Source of the DNA: HXMU1420-13 sp965228545
GTDB taxonomy: Bacteria; Bacteroidota; Rhodothermia; Balneolales; Balneolaceae
NCBI GenBank assembly: GCA_965228545.1
Contig: OZ245822.1
Location: 2,604,001-2,668,000, forward strand
Direction: 5' to 3'
DNA length: 64,000 nucleotides
The stretch's first letter is position 1. Every line of letters begins with the position of its first letter. The position numbers and the translations under genes were made by a program. Under the pieces are notes generated by a model, which searched no databases, was not told where the DNA came from, and worked only from the letters and a program-made list of their open reading frames with translations. Of the stretch, positions 41,448 through 51,542 are shown in pieces.

Positions 41448-43928
41448 TTGTATGAGCGACTAGCCATAACTTATGCAACTCGTGCAGTTGCTTATATAGA
41501 AACAGATGAATACGATCTTGCTTTAGCTGATTTGCAACGAGCTGAGGAACTCGTTCCGGACGAAAATGAAGCCGATAGGTCATTTATTTACATGACTTTT
41601 TATAGCCTGTATCTATATATGGAAACTCCCTCACTAGGGGTACCTTATCTAGAAAAGGCAAATGAGCTTGCCAAAAAAGCGGGAAATAAAAAAAGACAGC
41701 TTAATACCTCTATTTATCTGGCTGATCACTTTATTTCTGAAAATAAATATAGCGAAGGACTCGCTTTCGCAAATGAAGGTCTTTTTTTAGCGAAAGAAAT
41801 CAACGATCTCCTTTCATTGTCTACCATCTACGATATTATTGGTCGCATCTATTACGGCTTATCCGAGTTTGAAAAATCAATTCTTCATTTTAATGAAGCC
41901 ATCGCCATATACCAACAACTAGACCTTGAGCGTAAGGCCGCTGAAATGCAGCTTTTTGTGGGTGAAGTTGTGCTATCACAAGGCCAACTGGATGTAGCAA
42001 AAACTATTTTTTCAGGCATTAACAGCCAGTTATTGCATAATCGATATCAAATCAAACTACTTAATAAACAGGCAGATCTATTTATCAAACTAGAAGACTA
42101 CAGAAAGGCTGAAAGCTTTCTTAATCAATCAATGTCTTTGATAAGCGATGACTTAACGGTGCTACTACCTCAGATCTATTTCATGTATCTCAAGTTACCG
42201 GATGACATCGTATCACCTGAAAAAAAATTAGAGTATGCCAAATATATTTACCACCTCTCCGGCACTAAGTCTATGAAAAGTCAAATGGGGGCTGAATTTA
42301 CTCTGGCTAAGTATTTTGAGCCTTTTAATGCAGATAGTGCTTTTTATTACGGCTACTCTGCAATCGATAAATTAGAAAATCGGCGCCTAAGCACCTTTTC
42401 AAGTGCACTAAAAAACTCCCTTAATGCCAATTGGCAGCATGTGTATTTTTTATTAGCAAGTTGGGAAGTGGAACACAAAAACAATTACACAAAGGCATTT
42501 GAACTTCATGAACGCGCGAAGTCAAGAGCGCTTTTCGATCAGATCTACGAGCAACGTTTTTTCTCTTTAATTGATGCCGAAAATCCAGCTTCAATTCAAC
42601 TGTTAGAACTTCAAAAAAGAATCGACCAATTATATCATCTTGAAGGTAACCCGACATTAGAAACTAATACTTCTAATGCTATGGAAATTGCTGAGCTTGA
42701 ACTACAATATCAAAGCTTACAAGATGAACTGATGCGCTCTAATCCAGCAATGCAAGAATTATCGTACCCACCGCTTACTACGCTGGATAAAACTCAAAAA
42801 TTATTAGATAAAAGAACAGCAATTATTAGTTATGGGGTGATGCGCGACCGATTATTTATCTATCTGATTAAAGAAAATAGCTATCGCTTTATCCCCATAT
42901 TTGATCAACCAAACCTACGAGCGAATTTAATTACGAATGTTGAAGCATTCAGGGACGCAATCATTTCGCAAGAAGATAATGACCAATTATTGAGTGCCTC
43001 TAAGGAACTAACTGAGCTACTAATCGATCCAATTTCTATTGAACTTGAAGGCGTTGAACATCTGATTGTCATTCCTGACGGTCCACTTCATTTGCTTCCA
43101 TTTGAAGCTTTAATGCTGAATGGTAGATATTTAATTGAGCATTTTGCCATAAAATATATTCCTTCCGTTTCGGTACTTAACATTATAGATGAACGGCCGC
43201 CGGTAGATTTTAAGCGCTCGCTTGTAGGGCTTGCCAGTACCGGTTTTGAATCGGGCGATGATTTAACGGTAGCAAGTTCTCAAGCTGCATTTTTTACCTT
43301 GCCGTATACATTGGCAGAAATCGATTCTATTAAAACTAGTTTTTTAGAACCGATGGTATTAAAAAATGAGCAAGTAACCGAAGCAGCATTTAAAGCGCTC
43401 GATTTATCCGAGTACCGGTTTATGCACTTTGCAACGCATGGAAATATTAATGAATCTGCTCCGGAGCAAAGTGGACTTATCCTCTCCAAAAAAACAGAAA
43501 CGGAAACACTTTTTGGGGAAGATGGTTACTTAAATGCACGTGAAATTTCGCAACTTGATATCAATGCAAACCTGGTAGTTTTAAGCGCCTGTAATACCGG
43601 CGTAGGGCGTATCATTAATGGCGAAGGTGTAATGGGTTTGCAGCGCTCTTTTCTTGCTGCCGGAGCTTCATCGGTTATGGTTAGTTTGTGGAATATCTTT
43701 GACCGAAGCACTCCTATTTTCATGAACAAGTTCTATAAAAACTTACTCGAAATTGAAGAAGAAGAACTTTCATTTATCGACAAAGCATTGATGTACGCAA
43801 ACCTGTACTCAAGCGATATAGTTGATTTCAAAACGCTTGCTCTGCAACAAACCAAGAAACAGATGATCGATCACCCCTATTATAATCACCCGGTGCATTG
43901 GGCACCTTTTGTGCTAAACGGGAAATAA
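41430..43928 (+). pseudogene. TPR-CHAT protease gene, 5' end removed by the prophage
   Basis: The frame is open right through the prophage junction with no ATG; only a TTG at 41448 could serve as a start. The protein begins in the middle of a TPR helix (YERLAITYATRAVAYIETDEY) without the expected N-terminal part. Counting from the TTG, TPR units cover about residues 5-370. A CHAT (caspase-like) protease domain follows at about 560-826, with the catalytic pair H664 (FATHG) and C715 (LSACNTG) intact. CHAT proteins cut partners or signal in regulated death and stress pathways. The missing 5' part is not on the other side of the prophage. Confidence 0.8.
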
Positions 43929-43959
43929 TCAGATTGATAAATTCTATCCTCTAATCTAT

Positions 43960-45582
43960 CTACTTTTGCTTCGTTCGCTCAATAAACTGCTGGTTATCAA
44001 CCAAGGGACGGGCGGCATCATTTGCCAATAAAGCGGTTGTCATAAAAATCAATTTTGTTCGCTTTTGAAGCGCCTCAAAGTCGATTTTATCAATCTCATC
44101 CGATGGGCGGTGGTAATCATCGTGCGTTCCGTTAAAGAAGAAGATAAACGGTACACCAAGTCGCCCAAAGTTCCAATGGTCGCTACGGCGGTAAAATTGA
44201 TTAGGGTCGTTTAAGTCGTTATAGCGATCGCTCAGTTCTAGGTTCACACTCATTTGATTGGCTTGCTCTAAGGTTGCCTGTAAGCCACTTGATATAATTT
44301 TTCCGCCAATCACATAAATATAATTTGGGTTGTCGGCGTATTGGTCATCTCTCCTGCCAATCATATCCGAATTCAAATTCGCTATGGTATTTTCGATGGA
44401 GAAAATGGGGTGATCGGAGTAATAACGAGATCCGAGTAACCCTCGCTCTTCGCCGGAAACATGTAAAATTAACACACTTCGTTTAAGCTCGGCTCCTGCC
44501 TGCTTGGCGGCCATAAGTGCTTGCGCAGTATGTAACAATCCAACAGTTCCGCTTCCGTCATCATCGGCGCCATTGTAGATTGTATCGCCGGTAGAATCTG
44601 GAGTGCTGATGCCAACGTGATCGTAATGAGAGCTCAACACTATTACTTCGTCCTTTAATTCTGGATCGGTTCCTTCAATTAAAGCCACGATATTTTTCGT
44701 TTCTACCAAATCCTTCTTAACCTGTGCTTGATGGTAGATTGTGAAAGGCAATTCATATCCTTCAAAAGCTTCCGGTGAGTCTTTAATTTCAGCTTCCAGT
44801 GCTGCTAATTCTTCTAGCGAATTTAATCCGAAAAGGGTAGCTGCTAAGCTAGGACGAATTCTGTTAAATGGTGCTTCAGCTTGGTCTTCTGATAAATACT
44901 CTAGATCAAGCTCGGATGATTCACCAAACTCTCCCTGCATTTGCGTTGCTTGATCCTCAAAATCTTGCTCGTCGGAACCAATGATTAGAATCGCGCCTTT
45001 TGCTCCTCGGTTTTCAATGGCGTCTTGAATAGCAGAAAAATCAGTGATTGAACGATCATAAAACAGAAGTATCCATTTTCGGTCTAAGTTTCCTTCAAAG
45101 TGATTAATTCCATTAGTTTCGTCTTTAATGCCATAACCGGCAAAAAATAACTCCCCGCTAACTGTGCCACTACCGCCGAGTAAGGTGTTAAAGTTGCCAA
45201 TTTGATTCGCACTGTGAACAGATTCATCAATGGGCTCGCCATTGGCATTATATACGGCATAGTTTATACTTTCAAACACATTGCTCGACAGATTAAAATG
45301 CTGAAAATAGGAATCATCGTCCCCAACCGGAATAAGACCTAGTTCCTCGTATCGCCCGGAAAGATATTCGGCCGCTTTTTTAAGACCTTCGCTACCCGTA
45401 TCGCGCCCTTCCATCTCGTCGCTGGCAATTACGGTTAAATCTAGCAGTAACCCTTCTTCGGTAATAGTGTTTTGAAAGTCGGTTACATCAGGAACAGGGA
45501 GTTCTACTGATTGTTTAGAACTACTGCAGGCAAAAGAAAGTGCAAGTGCAAATACGATGAGAGAGCGTGAGATACGTGACAT
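43960..45582 (-). CDS. M28-family zinc aminopeptidase, lipoprotein, with PA domain
   Basis: A 540-residue exported peptidase. The N-terminal lipoprotein signal ends LSFACSSSKQS. A PA-type insert lies at about 120-240. The M28 catalytic domain has the zinc set: H in LSSHYDHVG, D in NGADDDGSGT, the Glu pair in VSGEERGLLG, D in LNSDMIGR and H in RRSDHWNFG. It probably trims peptides at the outer membrane or in the periplasm. It lies 5 bp downstream of scpA on the same strand. Confidence 0.92.
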   Translation of the reverse strand: MSRISRSLIVFALALSFACSSSKQSVELPVPDVTDFQNTITEEGLLLDLTVIASDEMEGRDTGSEGLKKAAEYLSGRYEELGLIPVGDDDSYFQHFNLSSNVFESINYAVYNANGEPIDESVHSANQIGNFNTLLGGSGTVSGELFFAGYGIKDETNGINHFEGNLDRKWILLFYDRSITDFSAIQDAIENRGAKGAILIIGSDEQDFEDQATQMQGEFGESSELDLEYLSEDQAEAPFNRIRPSLAATLFGLNSLEELAALEAEIKDSPEAFEGYELPFTIYHQAQVKKDLVETKNIVALIEGTDPELKDEVIVLSSHYDHVGISTPDSTGDTIYNGADDDGSGTVGLLHTAQALMAAKQAGAELKRSVLILHVSGEERGLLGSRYYSDHPIFSIENTIANLNSDMIGRRDDQYADNPNYIYVIGGKIISSGLQATLEQANQMSVNLELSDRYNDLNDPNQFYRRSDHWNFGRLGVPFIFFFNGTHDDYHRPSDEIDKIDFEALQKRTKLIFMTTALLANDAARPLVDNQQFIERTKQK

Positions 45583-45586
45583 TTTT

Positions 45587-46339
45587 CTACGTTATGTTTG
45601 CGGAGATTATTTCATCAACGGGCTTAAGATCTACATAAAAATCAGTAGGTTCTTCGCCCAAGTATAAATTTATTTGCTGTTCTTTTATCATTTCAAGAAC
45701 GGCTAAAAAGGTAATTACTACGATAACCCGGCTATGTATGTTTTGGCATAATTCTCTGAAGTTCTGCCTACCACGGTTTTGTAGTGTTAACAATACGAAC
45801 TCGCTTTGTTGTTCTATGGTAGCTTTTACTTTTTCTACTTTATGTACAATGTTTTTTCGTTCGATGTCGCTTAACACTTTTCTAAAAGCTCCAATTAAGT
45901 CAAACATCGTTACATCTTTCAATGCTTCGCCGGTGGCTCGTTTATCCACTTGGTCGGCATCATAAAAACCGCGGGTATATTTTTTACGCGTTTCTTCATC
46001 GATGTCAGCCATTTTCTCGGCCATCTCTTTGTAACGCTTATATTCGAGTAACCGCTGGACGAGCTCATACCTTGGGTCGGTTTCGTCAATTTCTTCGGCG
46101 TCTTCGCCTTCTTCGCGGGGCAGCATCATTTTGGCCTTAATCGACATCAGCATACTAGCCATCAACACAAACTCGCTGGCAACATCTAAATCGAGTTCTT
46201 CCATTAATTGGATAAACTCCAGAAATTGCTCGGTAATGTAGGAGATGGGAATATCGTAAATATCCAGTTCGTCGCGCTTGATGAAAAAGAGGAGGAGGTC
46301 GAGGGGACCTTCGAAGTTATTTAATTGAACTCGATACAT
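45587..46339 (-). CDS. scpA: Segregation and condensation protein A
   Basis: ScpA is the kleisin that bridges SMC heads in the condensin complex that organises and segregates chromosomes. The 250-residue protein opens with the family signature VQLNNFEGPLDLLLFFIKRDELDIYDIPI, continues with EFVLMASMLMSIKAKMMLPRE, and ends in the small winged-helix region (VVVITFLAVLEMIKEQQI). scpB is not in the window. Confidence 0.94.
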   Translation of the reverse strand: MYRVQLNNFEGPLDLLLFFIKRDELDIYDIPISYITEQFLEFIQLMEELDLDVASEFVLMASMLMSIKAKMMLPREEGEDAEEIDETDPRYELVQRLLEYKRYKEMAEKMADIDEETRKKYTRGFYDADQVDKRATGEALKDVTMFDLIGAFRKVLSDIERKNIVHKVEKVKATIEQQSEFVLLTLQNRGRQNFRELCQNIHSRVIVVITFLAVLEMIKEQQINLYLGEEPTDFYVDLKPVDEIISANIT

Positions 46340-46429
46340 GCTCTAAATTACAGGCTAAATATCTTAAATTCATCGTTTTCTTTAATAAGCTGAATGTTAT
46401 TTTATTGGGGCTAAACCCAGTAGTAATTT

Positions 46430-46975
46430 ATGGATTATTCAAAATTTGTTTATGCAATTCAAAGTGATGATGAACCCGTTATCAACGAAATGGTTCCCAT
46501 CATAATGAGTGTATTAATAAAGTTTCTGAAAGTTAGGCAGGGTGCGGACCATCACGATGCCGAAGATTGCGCACAAAATACGCTCATACAAGCTACTGAA
46601 AAGATCAAAACAGATCAGATTGAGAACCCGAATTCGGTGATTTACTACCTGTTTACTACGGCAAAAAACGAGTATTTCAAACTTCTTAAAAAGGACCGAG
46701 AAAGTAACTACGAAGAAATCCCCAAGTCGTATGCTGCTGATGGGGATCAATTATTCAACTTGTTGGAAGCCGAAAAGCAACGAGTATTGGCCTTGTGTAT
46801 GAAATTGTTAAAACCAGACTTAAAAGAATATATCCAGCATTGGTTTAATAATCCTCGAGACGATGCCTCTGTGGTTGCCGATCATTTTGGGATTTCTGTA
46901 AACAATGCGTGGACCAAAAAACATCGTGTTTTAAAATTGTTGAAAGAATGTTGCGAAAAAAAATTAGACCAATAG
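46430..46975 (+). CDS. ECF-type RNA polymerase sigma factor
   Basis: A 181-residue protein with sigma region 2 (HHDAEDCAQNTLIQATEKI and NSVIYYLFTTAKNEYFKLLKKD, about residues 38-90) and a C-terminal region-4 HTH (about 140-170, VADHFGISVNNAWTKKHRVL). It is followed 77 bp later by a membrane TPR protein likely to act as its regulator, the usual arrangement for sigma/anti-sigma pairs. Its target promoters are unknown. Confidence 0.85.
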   Translation: MDYSKFVYAIQSDDEPVINEMVPIIMSVLIKFLKVRQGADHHDAEDCAQNTLIQATEKIKTDQIENPNSVIYYLFTTAKNEYFKLLKKDRESNYEEIPKSYAADGDQLFNLLEAEKQRVLALCMKLLKPDLKEYIQHWFNNPRDDASVVADHFGISVNNAWTKKHRVLKLLKECCEKKLDQ

Positions 46976-47052
46976 TGTAAGGAGTTCCTCTGAAAACGAT
47001 CTTACCTAACAGAATGTGAGTAAAACGACACATTCTGAATACGAGAAATATT

Positions 47053-47835
47053 ATGAGTGACTACAGAGAAATACAGAAAAAGATAGATGCCTATGTGAAA
47101 GGCAAGCTTAAGGAAAAAGAGATTGAGGAGCTTTGGGTAGAATTTGCAAAGCAGCCGGATTTATTGGAGCAACTAGAACTTGAGGTAGGTGTAAAATCTA
47201 TTCTCGAGCAAGATATGGCTGAAGGAAACGCACCAAAAGCAAACATAAGTAAACTACCAACGTGGACATGGCACGCTGCAGCGGCAGCTGTGCTTCTGAT
47301 TGTAGCTTCAATTCAAATTCTTCAGGTGCCGAGTAAAAGCAGCTTAGACCAATTTGTAGTAAATAAAATTGGTGCAGATCAGCTAGAAAGCTCCGACGGC
47401 GTTCGATCTAAGGAGATGCAAATATCCACAGCAGACTCTATTCTGAATCTTGGGTTTAGTGAATTTGTTTCTGGAAACGATGAACGAGCAATGTATTTAT
47501 TCAACGAGGTTATTAGCGAGTTTGATTATGAGCCGTATGGATCTAAAGCTTACCTAAATAAAGGCATCGTTTACTATAATCAGACCAAATATGATTCAGC
47601 AATTACCGCATTTCGTTTTGCCCTAGATCGCGTTGAAGATAGCCGAATGATCGAAGAAAAAAGCTTTTGGTACTTAGGCAATGCCTTAGTAAACACCAAT
47701 CAGCTAGAGAAGGCTAGAATGGCCATTCTGCAAGCATACAGCCTTGACGGCGTGTTCCGAAAACCTGCATTCTTATTGCTTCAAAAGCTGAATTATGATC
47801 TAGGTTATATTCAAGCAGAGGAAGTAGGGCAGTAG
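47053..47835 (+). CDS. Membrane TPR protein, probable sigma-factor regulator
   Basis: 260 residues: a cytoplasmic N-terminal helical region (about 1-70, anti-sigma-like spacing), one membrane helix (about 76-94, WHAAAAAVLLIVASIQIL), then TPR repeats outside (about 130-250, YGSKAYLNKGIVYYNQTKYD and KSFWYLGNALVNTNQLEKAR). The layout and position behind an ECF sigma gene suggest an anti-sigma factor sensing an envelope or protein cue through its TPRs. No ZAS zinc motif is visible. Confidence 0.7.
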   Translation: MSDYREIQKKIDAYVKGKLKEKEIEELWVEFAKQPDLLEQLELEVGVKSILEQDMAEGNAPKANISKLPTWTWHAAAAAVLLIVASIQILQVPSKSSLDQFVVNKIGADQLESSDGVRSKEMQISTADSILNLGFSEFVSGNDERAMYLFNEVISEFDYEPYGSKAYLNKGIVYYNQTKYDSAITAFRFALDRVEDSRMIEEKSFWYLGNALVNTNQLEKARMAILQAYSLDGVFRKPAFLLLQKLNYDLGYIQAEEVGQ

Positions 47836-47865
47836 GAATCAATCCTGTTAATAAGCTTTATGAGC

Positions 47866-50103
47866 CTACGCAATTGGTATAGGCTCCACACTATCTGCCA
47901 TGTGGTTCATTAGCACTTTGTGAGTAGCAACTTTTCGTTCACCCTTTTTCTTTTCTACCCGTTGATAGCTTCCATCAGTGTTTAGCACCCATCGCTGCTG
48001 ATTATCTTTTAAGTAGATACTCAGTAAAAACTGCAGGTACTTTTTTAATTCCGATTTCTCAACTTTAAGTACTGCTTCCACCCTGTTATCTAAATTTCGG
48101 TGCATCCAATCTGCTGAGCCTAGCGCGTAAATATGTTCGCCGGCATGGTGGAAGTAAAAAATTCGCGAATGCTCTAAAAACCGGCCAATTACAGAGTGCA
48201 CACGTATATTTTCGCTTAAATTTTCTTTACCGGGAATCAATCGGCAAACACCCCGAACAATTAAATCTATTTCTACCCCTGCTTGCGAAGCTTCGTATAA
48301 TTTCTGGATGATCCGTGGATCTTCCAGGCTATTCATCTTTGCAATGATCCGGCTTGGCCGTCCAGCTTTTGCTTCATTGGTTTCAAAATCAACCATAGCT
48401 TCCATTTGCGGGCGCATGTGCTTTGGCGCCACAATAAGCTTTTCGAAGGTTTGTCCGGGTGCGTAGCCCGTAAGCAAATTAAATACGTCGGTTACATCCG
48501 AAGCCAGCACTTCGTCGCAGGTAAACACCCCTAAATCTTCGTACAATTGCGCCGTTCCGGGGTGATAATTGCCGGTACCAATGTGGCAATAGGTTTTTAA
48601 GCCGTCTTCTTCCTCACGAACCACCATGGTAAGTTTGGTGTGAATTTTAAGGCCCGGAATTCCATACGCAACATGAACCCCGTAATTATCGAGTTGTTGC
48701 GCCCATTGAATATTTTGTTCTTCGTCGAATCGAGCTTTTATTTCCACTAAAACCGCAACCTGTTTGCCACTTTCTGCCGCTCGCATTAAGGCATGCATAA
48801 GTGGAGAATCTTTCGATGTTCGATACAAAGTTTGTTTGATGGCAAGTACTTTCGGATCGGAAGCGGCTTCCTCGATAAAGCGTTGGGTAGATAACTCGAA
48901 GCTGTGATATGGATGATGCACCATAAACTCGTGCTTTTTGATTACATCAAACATACTCGGTGGATCCTCGTCGAGAGGATGCGATAGTGCTGGGTGTAGC
49001 ACCGGAGACCAATTTTTGATTTTGTAACTCGAAAAACCGGAAATGCTGGCGATTTCAAAAGAACTAACTAGCCCGATCATTCCCTCCATTTCGTACACAT
49101 CTTTTTTGGTCACATTCAGATTTTTGTACAAATACTTTTTGATGTGCTCTGGCATAGATTTTTCCAGCTCAAGGCGCACAATCGAAGCAAATTTACGTTC
49201 CCGAAGTTCATCTTCAATCACTTCCAGCAAATCATCCGCCTCTTCCTCATTTCGTTCTAAAGAAGCATTACGGGTTACCCGAAATAAATGTGCTGATAGA
49301 ATTTCCATCCCCGGAAAAAAGGATTCCATTTTCTGGCGGATGATATCCTCAATAGGTACAAGTACTACTTTACTACCGCGACGAAATACCTGAACAAATC
49401 GCTTTCGGTTGGACGGGATTTTAATTCGAGCGAAGGAATTTTCTTTGGTTTGTGGATTTCGAAGCTCAACGGCAAACGATAAACTGTGATTAGAAATAAA
49501 AGGAAAAGGATGTGATTCATCTACCGCCAGAGGCGTAACAATGGGATAGATATCCTTTAGAAAAAACTTATCCGCAATACTTTGCTGATGATCAGTGAGC
49601 TCGTCATAATTTTGTATGCAGATTCCAATTTTTTCCAGTTCGGGCTTCAAATCATCAAAAAAGCAAGCTCGGTAGTCTTCAATCATTTTTTTTACTACCT
49701 GCCGTACAGCTTCCAACTGGTCATGCGCCGACATTCCATCCACGCTTAAAGATTTCACTCCTGCATGAATCTGACGCTTTAAACCACCTACCCGTTTTTG
49801 GAAATATTCGTCTAAGTTCGAGCACACGATCCCAATAAATTTAACTCGTTCAAGTATTTTGTTTTTATCGTTTTGGGCCTCAGCAAGAACTCGTTCGTTA
49901 AACTTGAGCCAGCTTAACTCATAATTGAAGAAGTATTCACTCCCGAAGATTTTCAACGCACTCATTCGTTTATCTTTGTGCAAACCTTTCTCCTTTAAAA
50001 TTTCGTTTTTTTTCTGATTTGATAGTTTATCGCCCCGGCGCTTCTTTTGTTCTTCGATTGGGTCGTAGGGGAGGTCGTCGGGCGAGAATGATGGTTTTTC
50101 CAT
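47866..50103 (-). CDS. ppk1: Polyphosphate kinase 1
   Basis: Makes inorganic polyphosphate from ATP. The 745-residue protein shows the PPK1 series: N-terminal YFFNYELSWLKFNERVLAEA, the head domain with DEYFQKRVGGLKRQ and TPLAVDESHPFPFISN, and catalytic domains with the HIGTGNYHPGTAQLYEDLG segment containing the phosphorylated His. HSRIFYFHHAGEHIYALGSADWM near the end contributes the second His. A roughly 45-residue charged N-terminal extension precedes the core. Confidence 0.95.
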   Translation of the reverse strand: MEKPSFSPDDLPYDPIEEQKKRRGDKLSNQKKNEILKEKGLHKDKRMSALKIFGSEYFFNYELSWLKFNERVLAEAQNDKNKILERVKFIGIVCSNLDEYFQKRVGGLKRQIHAGVKSLSVDGMSAHDQLEAVRQVVKKMIEDYRACFFDDLKPELEKIGICIQNYDELTDHQQSIADKFFLKDIYPIVTPLAVDESHPFPFISNHSLSFAVELRNPQTKENSFARIKIPSNRKRFVQVFRRGSKVVLVPIEDIIRQKMESFFPGMEILSAHLFRVTRNASLERNEEEADDLLEVIEDELRERKFASIVRLELEKSMPEHIKKYLYKNLNVTKKDVYEMEGMIGLVSSFEIASISGFSSYKIKNWSPVLHPALSHPLDEDPPSMFDVIKKHEFMVHHPYHSFELSTQRFIEEAASDPKVLAIKQTLYRTSKDSPLMHALMRAAESGKQVAVLVEIKARFDEEQNIQWAQQLDNYGVHVAYGIPGLKIHTKLTMVVREEEDGLKTYCHIGTGNYHPGTAQLYEDLGVFTCDEVLASDVTDVFNLLTGYAPGQTFEKLIVAPKHMRPQMEAMVDFETNEAKAGRPSRIIAKMNSLEDPRIIQKLYEASQAGVEIDLIVRGVCRLIPGKENLSENIRVHSVIGRFLEHSRIFYFHHAGEHIYALGSADWMHRNLDNRVEAVLKVEKSELKKYLQFLLSIYLKDNQQRWVLNTDGSYQRVEKKKGERKVATHKVLMNHMADSVEPIPIA

Positions 50104-50191
50104 GATGAACGTTTAACTTACACAGGCAATTCGTGGCAAATCTAAGTATAATCGTTTAAAGTAAAAGTAAACACCGAAATCCACAGTTTTT

Positions 50192-51208
50192 GTGCAAAAT
50201 CCATTACTTAATCCCCTGCAAAAAGAAGACGCTTTTGAACAATCGGTCCGACCGGCCAGCTTAAATGAATTTATTGGCCAACAAAAGGCCATTAATAACT
50301 TGGGAGTGTTTATTAAAGCGGCAAAACAACGTGGGGATGCGCTCGATCATGTAATTTTATCCGGGCCTCCCGGCTTGGGTAAAACCACGCTTTCTTACAT
50401 TATTGCACAGGAGATGGGGGGCACTATACGCCCTACTACCGGACCCGTACTCGAAAAACCCGGCGATTTAGCAGGTATGCTCACCAATCTCGAAGAAGGC
50501 GATGTGTTGTTTATTGATGAAATTCATCGCTTAAACCCGGTGATCGAAGAATACTTGTATTCGGCGATGGAGGATTTCAAACTCGATATTGTGATTGATT
50601 CCGGCCCGAATGCACGAAGCATCCAAATTGATTTGAATCACTTTACTCTTGTTGGTGCAACTACTCGAAAAGGAATGCTGACGGCTCCACTACGGGCTCG
50701 ATTCGGTATCGATATTCGCTTGGATTATTACGATGTGGAATTGCTTCAACGTATTGCACTTCGATCGGCTCATATCATGAATTTTGGAATTGATGAAGCC
50801 GGAGCACATGAAATTGCAAGTCGCAGCCGGGGAACACCACGCATCGTAAACAAGCTCCTGCGTCGCACCCGCGATTTTGCGCAGGTTGATGGGCTAACGG
50901 CCATCAATCAACAAGTAGCCGACAAAGCTCTAAATGCCTTAGATGTGGATTCCAATGGTCTGGATGAGATGGATGTGCGCATGCTTCGCGCCATCATCGA
51001 AAATTATAGCGGCGGTCCTGTTGGCTTAAATACTCTAGGCGTTGCCGTGGGCGAAGACAAAGGTACGATTGAAGAAGTATATGAGCCGTATTTGATTAAA
51101 GAAGGATTTCTTCAACGCACCCCGAAAGGACGAGTAGCTACGGCAAAAGCCTATCAATATTTAGGAGTGAACAAAGGCGGGAAAGAAGGCGATTTGTTTG
51201 GCAGCTGA
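50192..51208 (+). CDS. ruvB: Holliday junction branch-migration helicase RuvB
   Basis: AAA+ motor that, with RuvA, drives branch migration at recombination junctions. The 338-residue protein has Walker A SGPPGLGKTTL, Walker B LFIDEIHRL, sensor 1 LVGATTRKGML, arginine-rich SRSRGTPRIVNKLLRR and the C-terminal winged helix ending in GFLQRTPKGRVATAKAYQYL. The start is GTG at 50192. It is divergent from ppk1, 88 bp away. Confidence 0.96.
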   Translation: MQNPLLNPLQKEDAFEQSVRPASLNEFIGQQKAINNLGVFIKAAKQRGDALDHVILSGPPGLGKTTLSYIIAQEMGGTIRPTTGPVLEKPGDLAGMLTNLEEGDVLFIDEIHRLNPVIEEYLYSAMEDFKLDIVIDSGPNARSIQIDLNHFTLVGATTRKGMLTAPLRARFGIDIRLDYYDVELLQRIALRSAHIMNFGIDEAGAHEIASRSRGTPRIVNKLLRRTRDFAQVDGLTAINQQVADKALNALDVDSNGLDEMDVRMLRAIIENYSGGPVGLNTLGVAVGEDKGTIEEVYEPYLIKEGFLQRTPKGRVATAKAYQYLGVNKGGKEGDLFGS

Positions 51209-51429
51209 TCAATAAACAATATTCAACAAGGAGTGACCAAGGAACAGATGAATTCTGCACCTGAATTTGATAACTGAAAACTGCTTGTTGGTTATTGCCT
51301 ACTGAAATGTATTCTCAAAATCTTTGATCAATAATCAATATTCAACAAGGACTGACCAAGGGTCATATGGATTCTGTACCCGAATTTGATCACTGAAAAT
51401 TGATAACTGAATATTGATTACTGAAATCA
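51207..51429 (+). repeat. Two imperfect tandem units (period about 119 bp) after ruvB
   Basis: A unit starting GATCAATAA(A/T)CAATATTCAA occurs at 51207 and again at 51326. Both share CAACAAGGA(G/C)TGACCAAGG and end in a run of 7-mers of the form TGANNAC (for example TGATAAC, TGAATAT, TGATTAC). The 51209-51542 gap contains no gene; these repeats and the 65-bp repeat fill most of it. Confidence 0.75.
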
Positions 51430-51468
51430 AAATCCCCATTCGGTGATCAACCAATTTTCTTCGTACCT
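51404..51468 (+). repeat. 65-bp direct repeat, copy 1
   Basis: Matches 52692-52756 at 63 of 65 positions; the core is ATCAAAATCCCCATTCGGTG. Together the two copies flank the lipoprotein gene at 51543-52439 in direct orientation. Confidence 0.9.
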
Positions 51469-51542
51469 ATTCTACCAGTGTTTCAGGCATGCAATCCGAA
51501 CAGGTTGTTAGGAACGAGTTCGAACCATTACCTTCTGCTCGA

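Noticed and set aside
51207..51470. CRISPR array
   Set aside because: The repeats are 119-bp tandem units and 7-mers without unique spacers; no cas genes are present.
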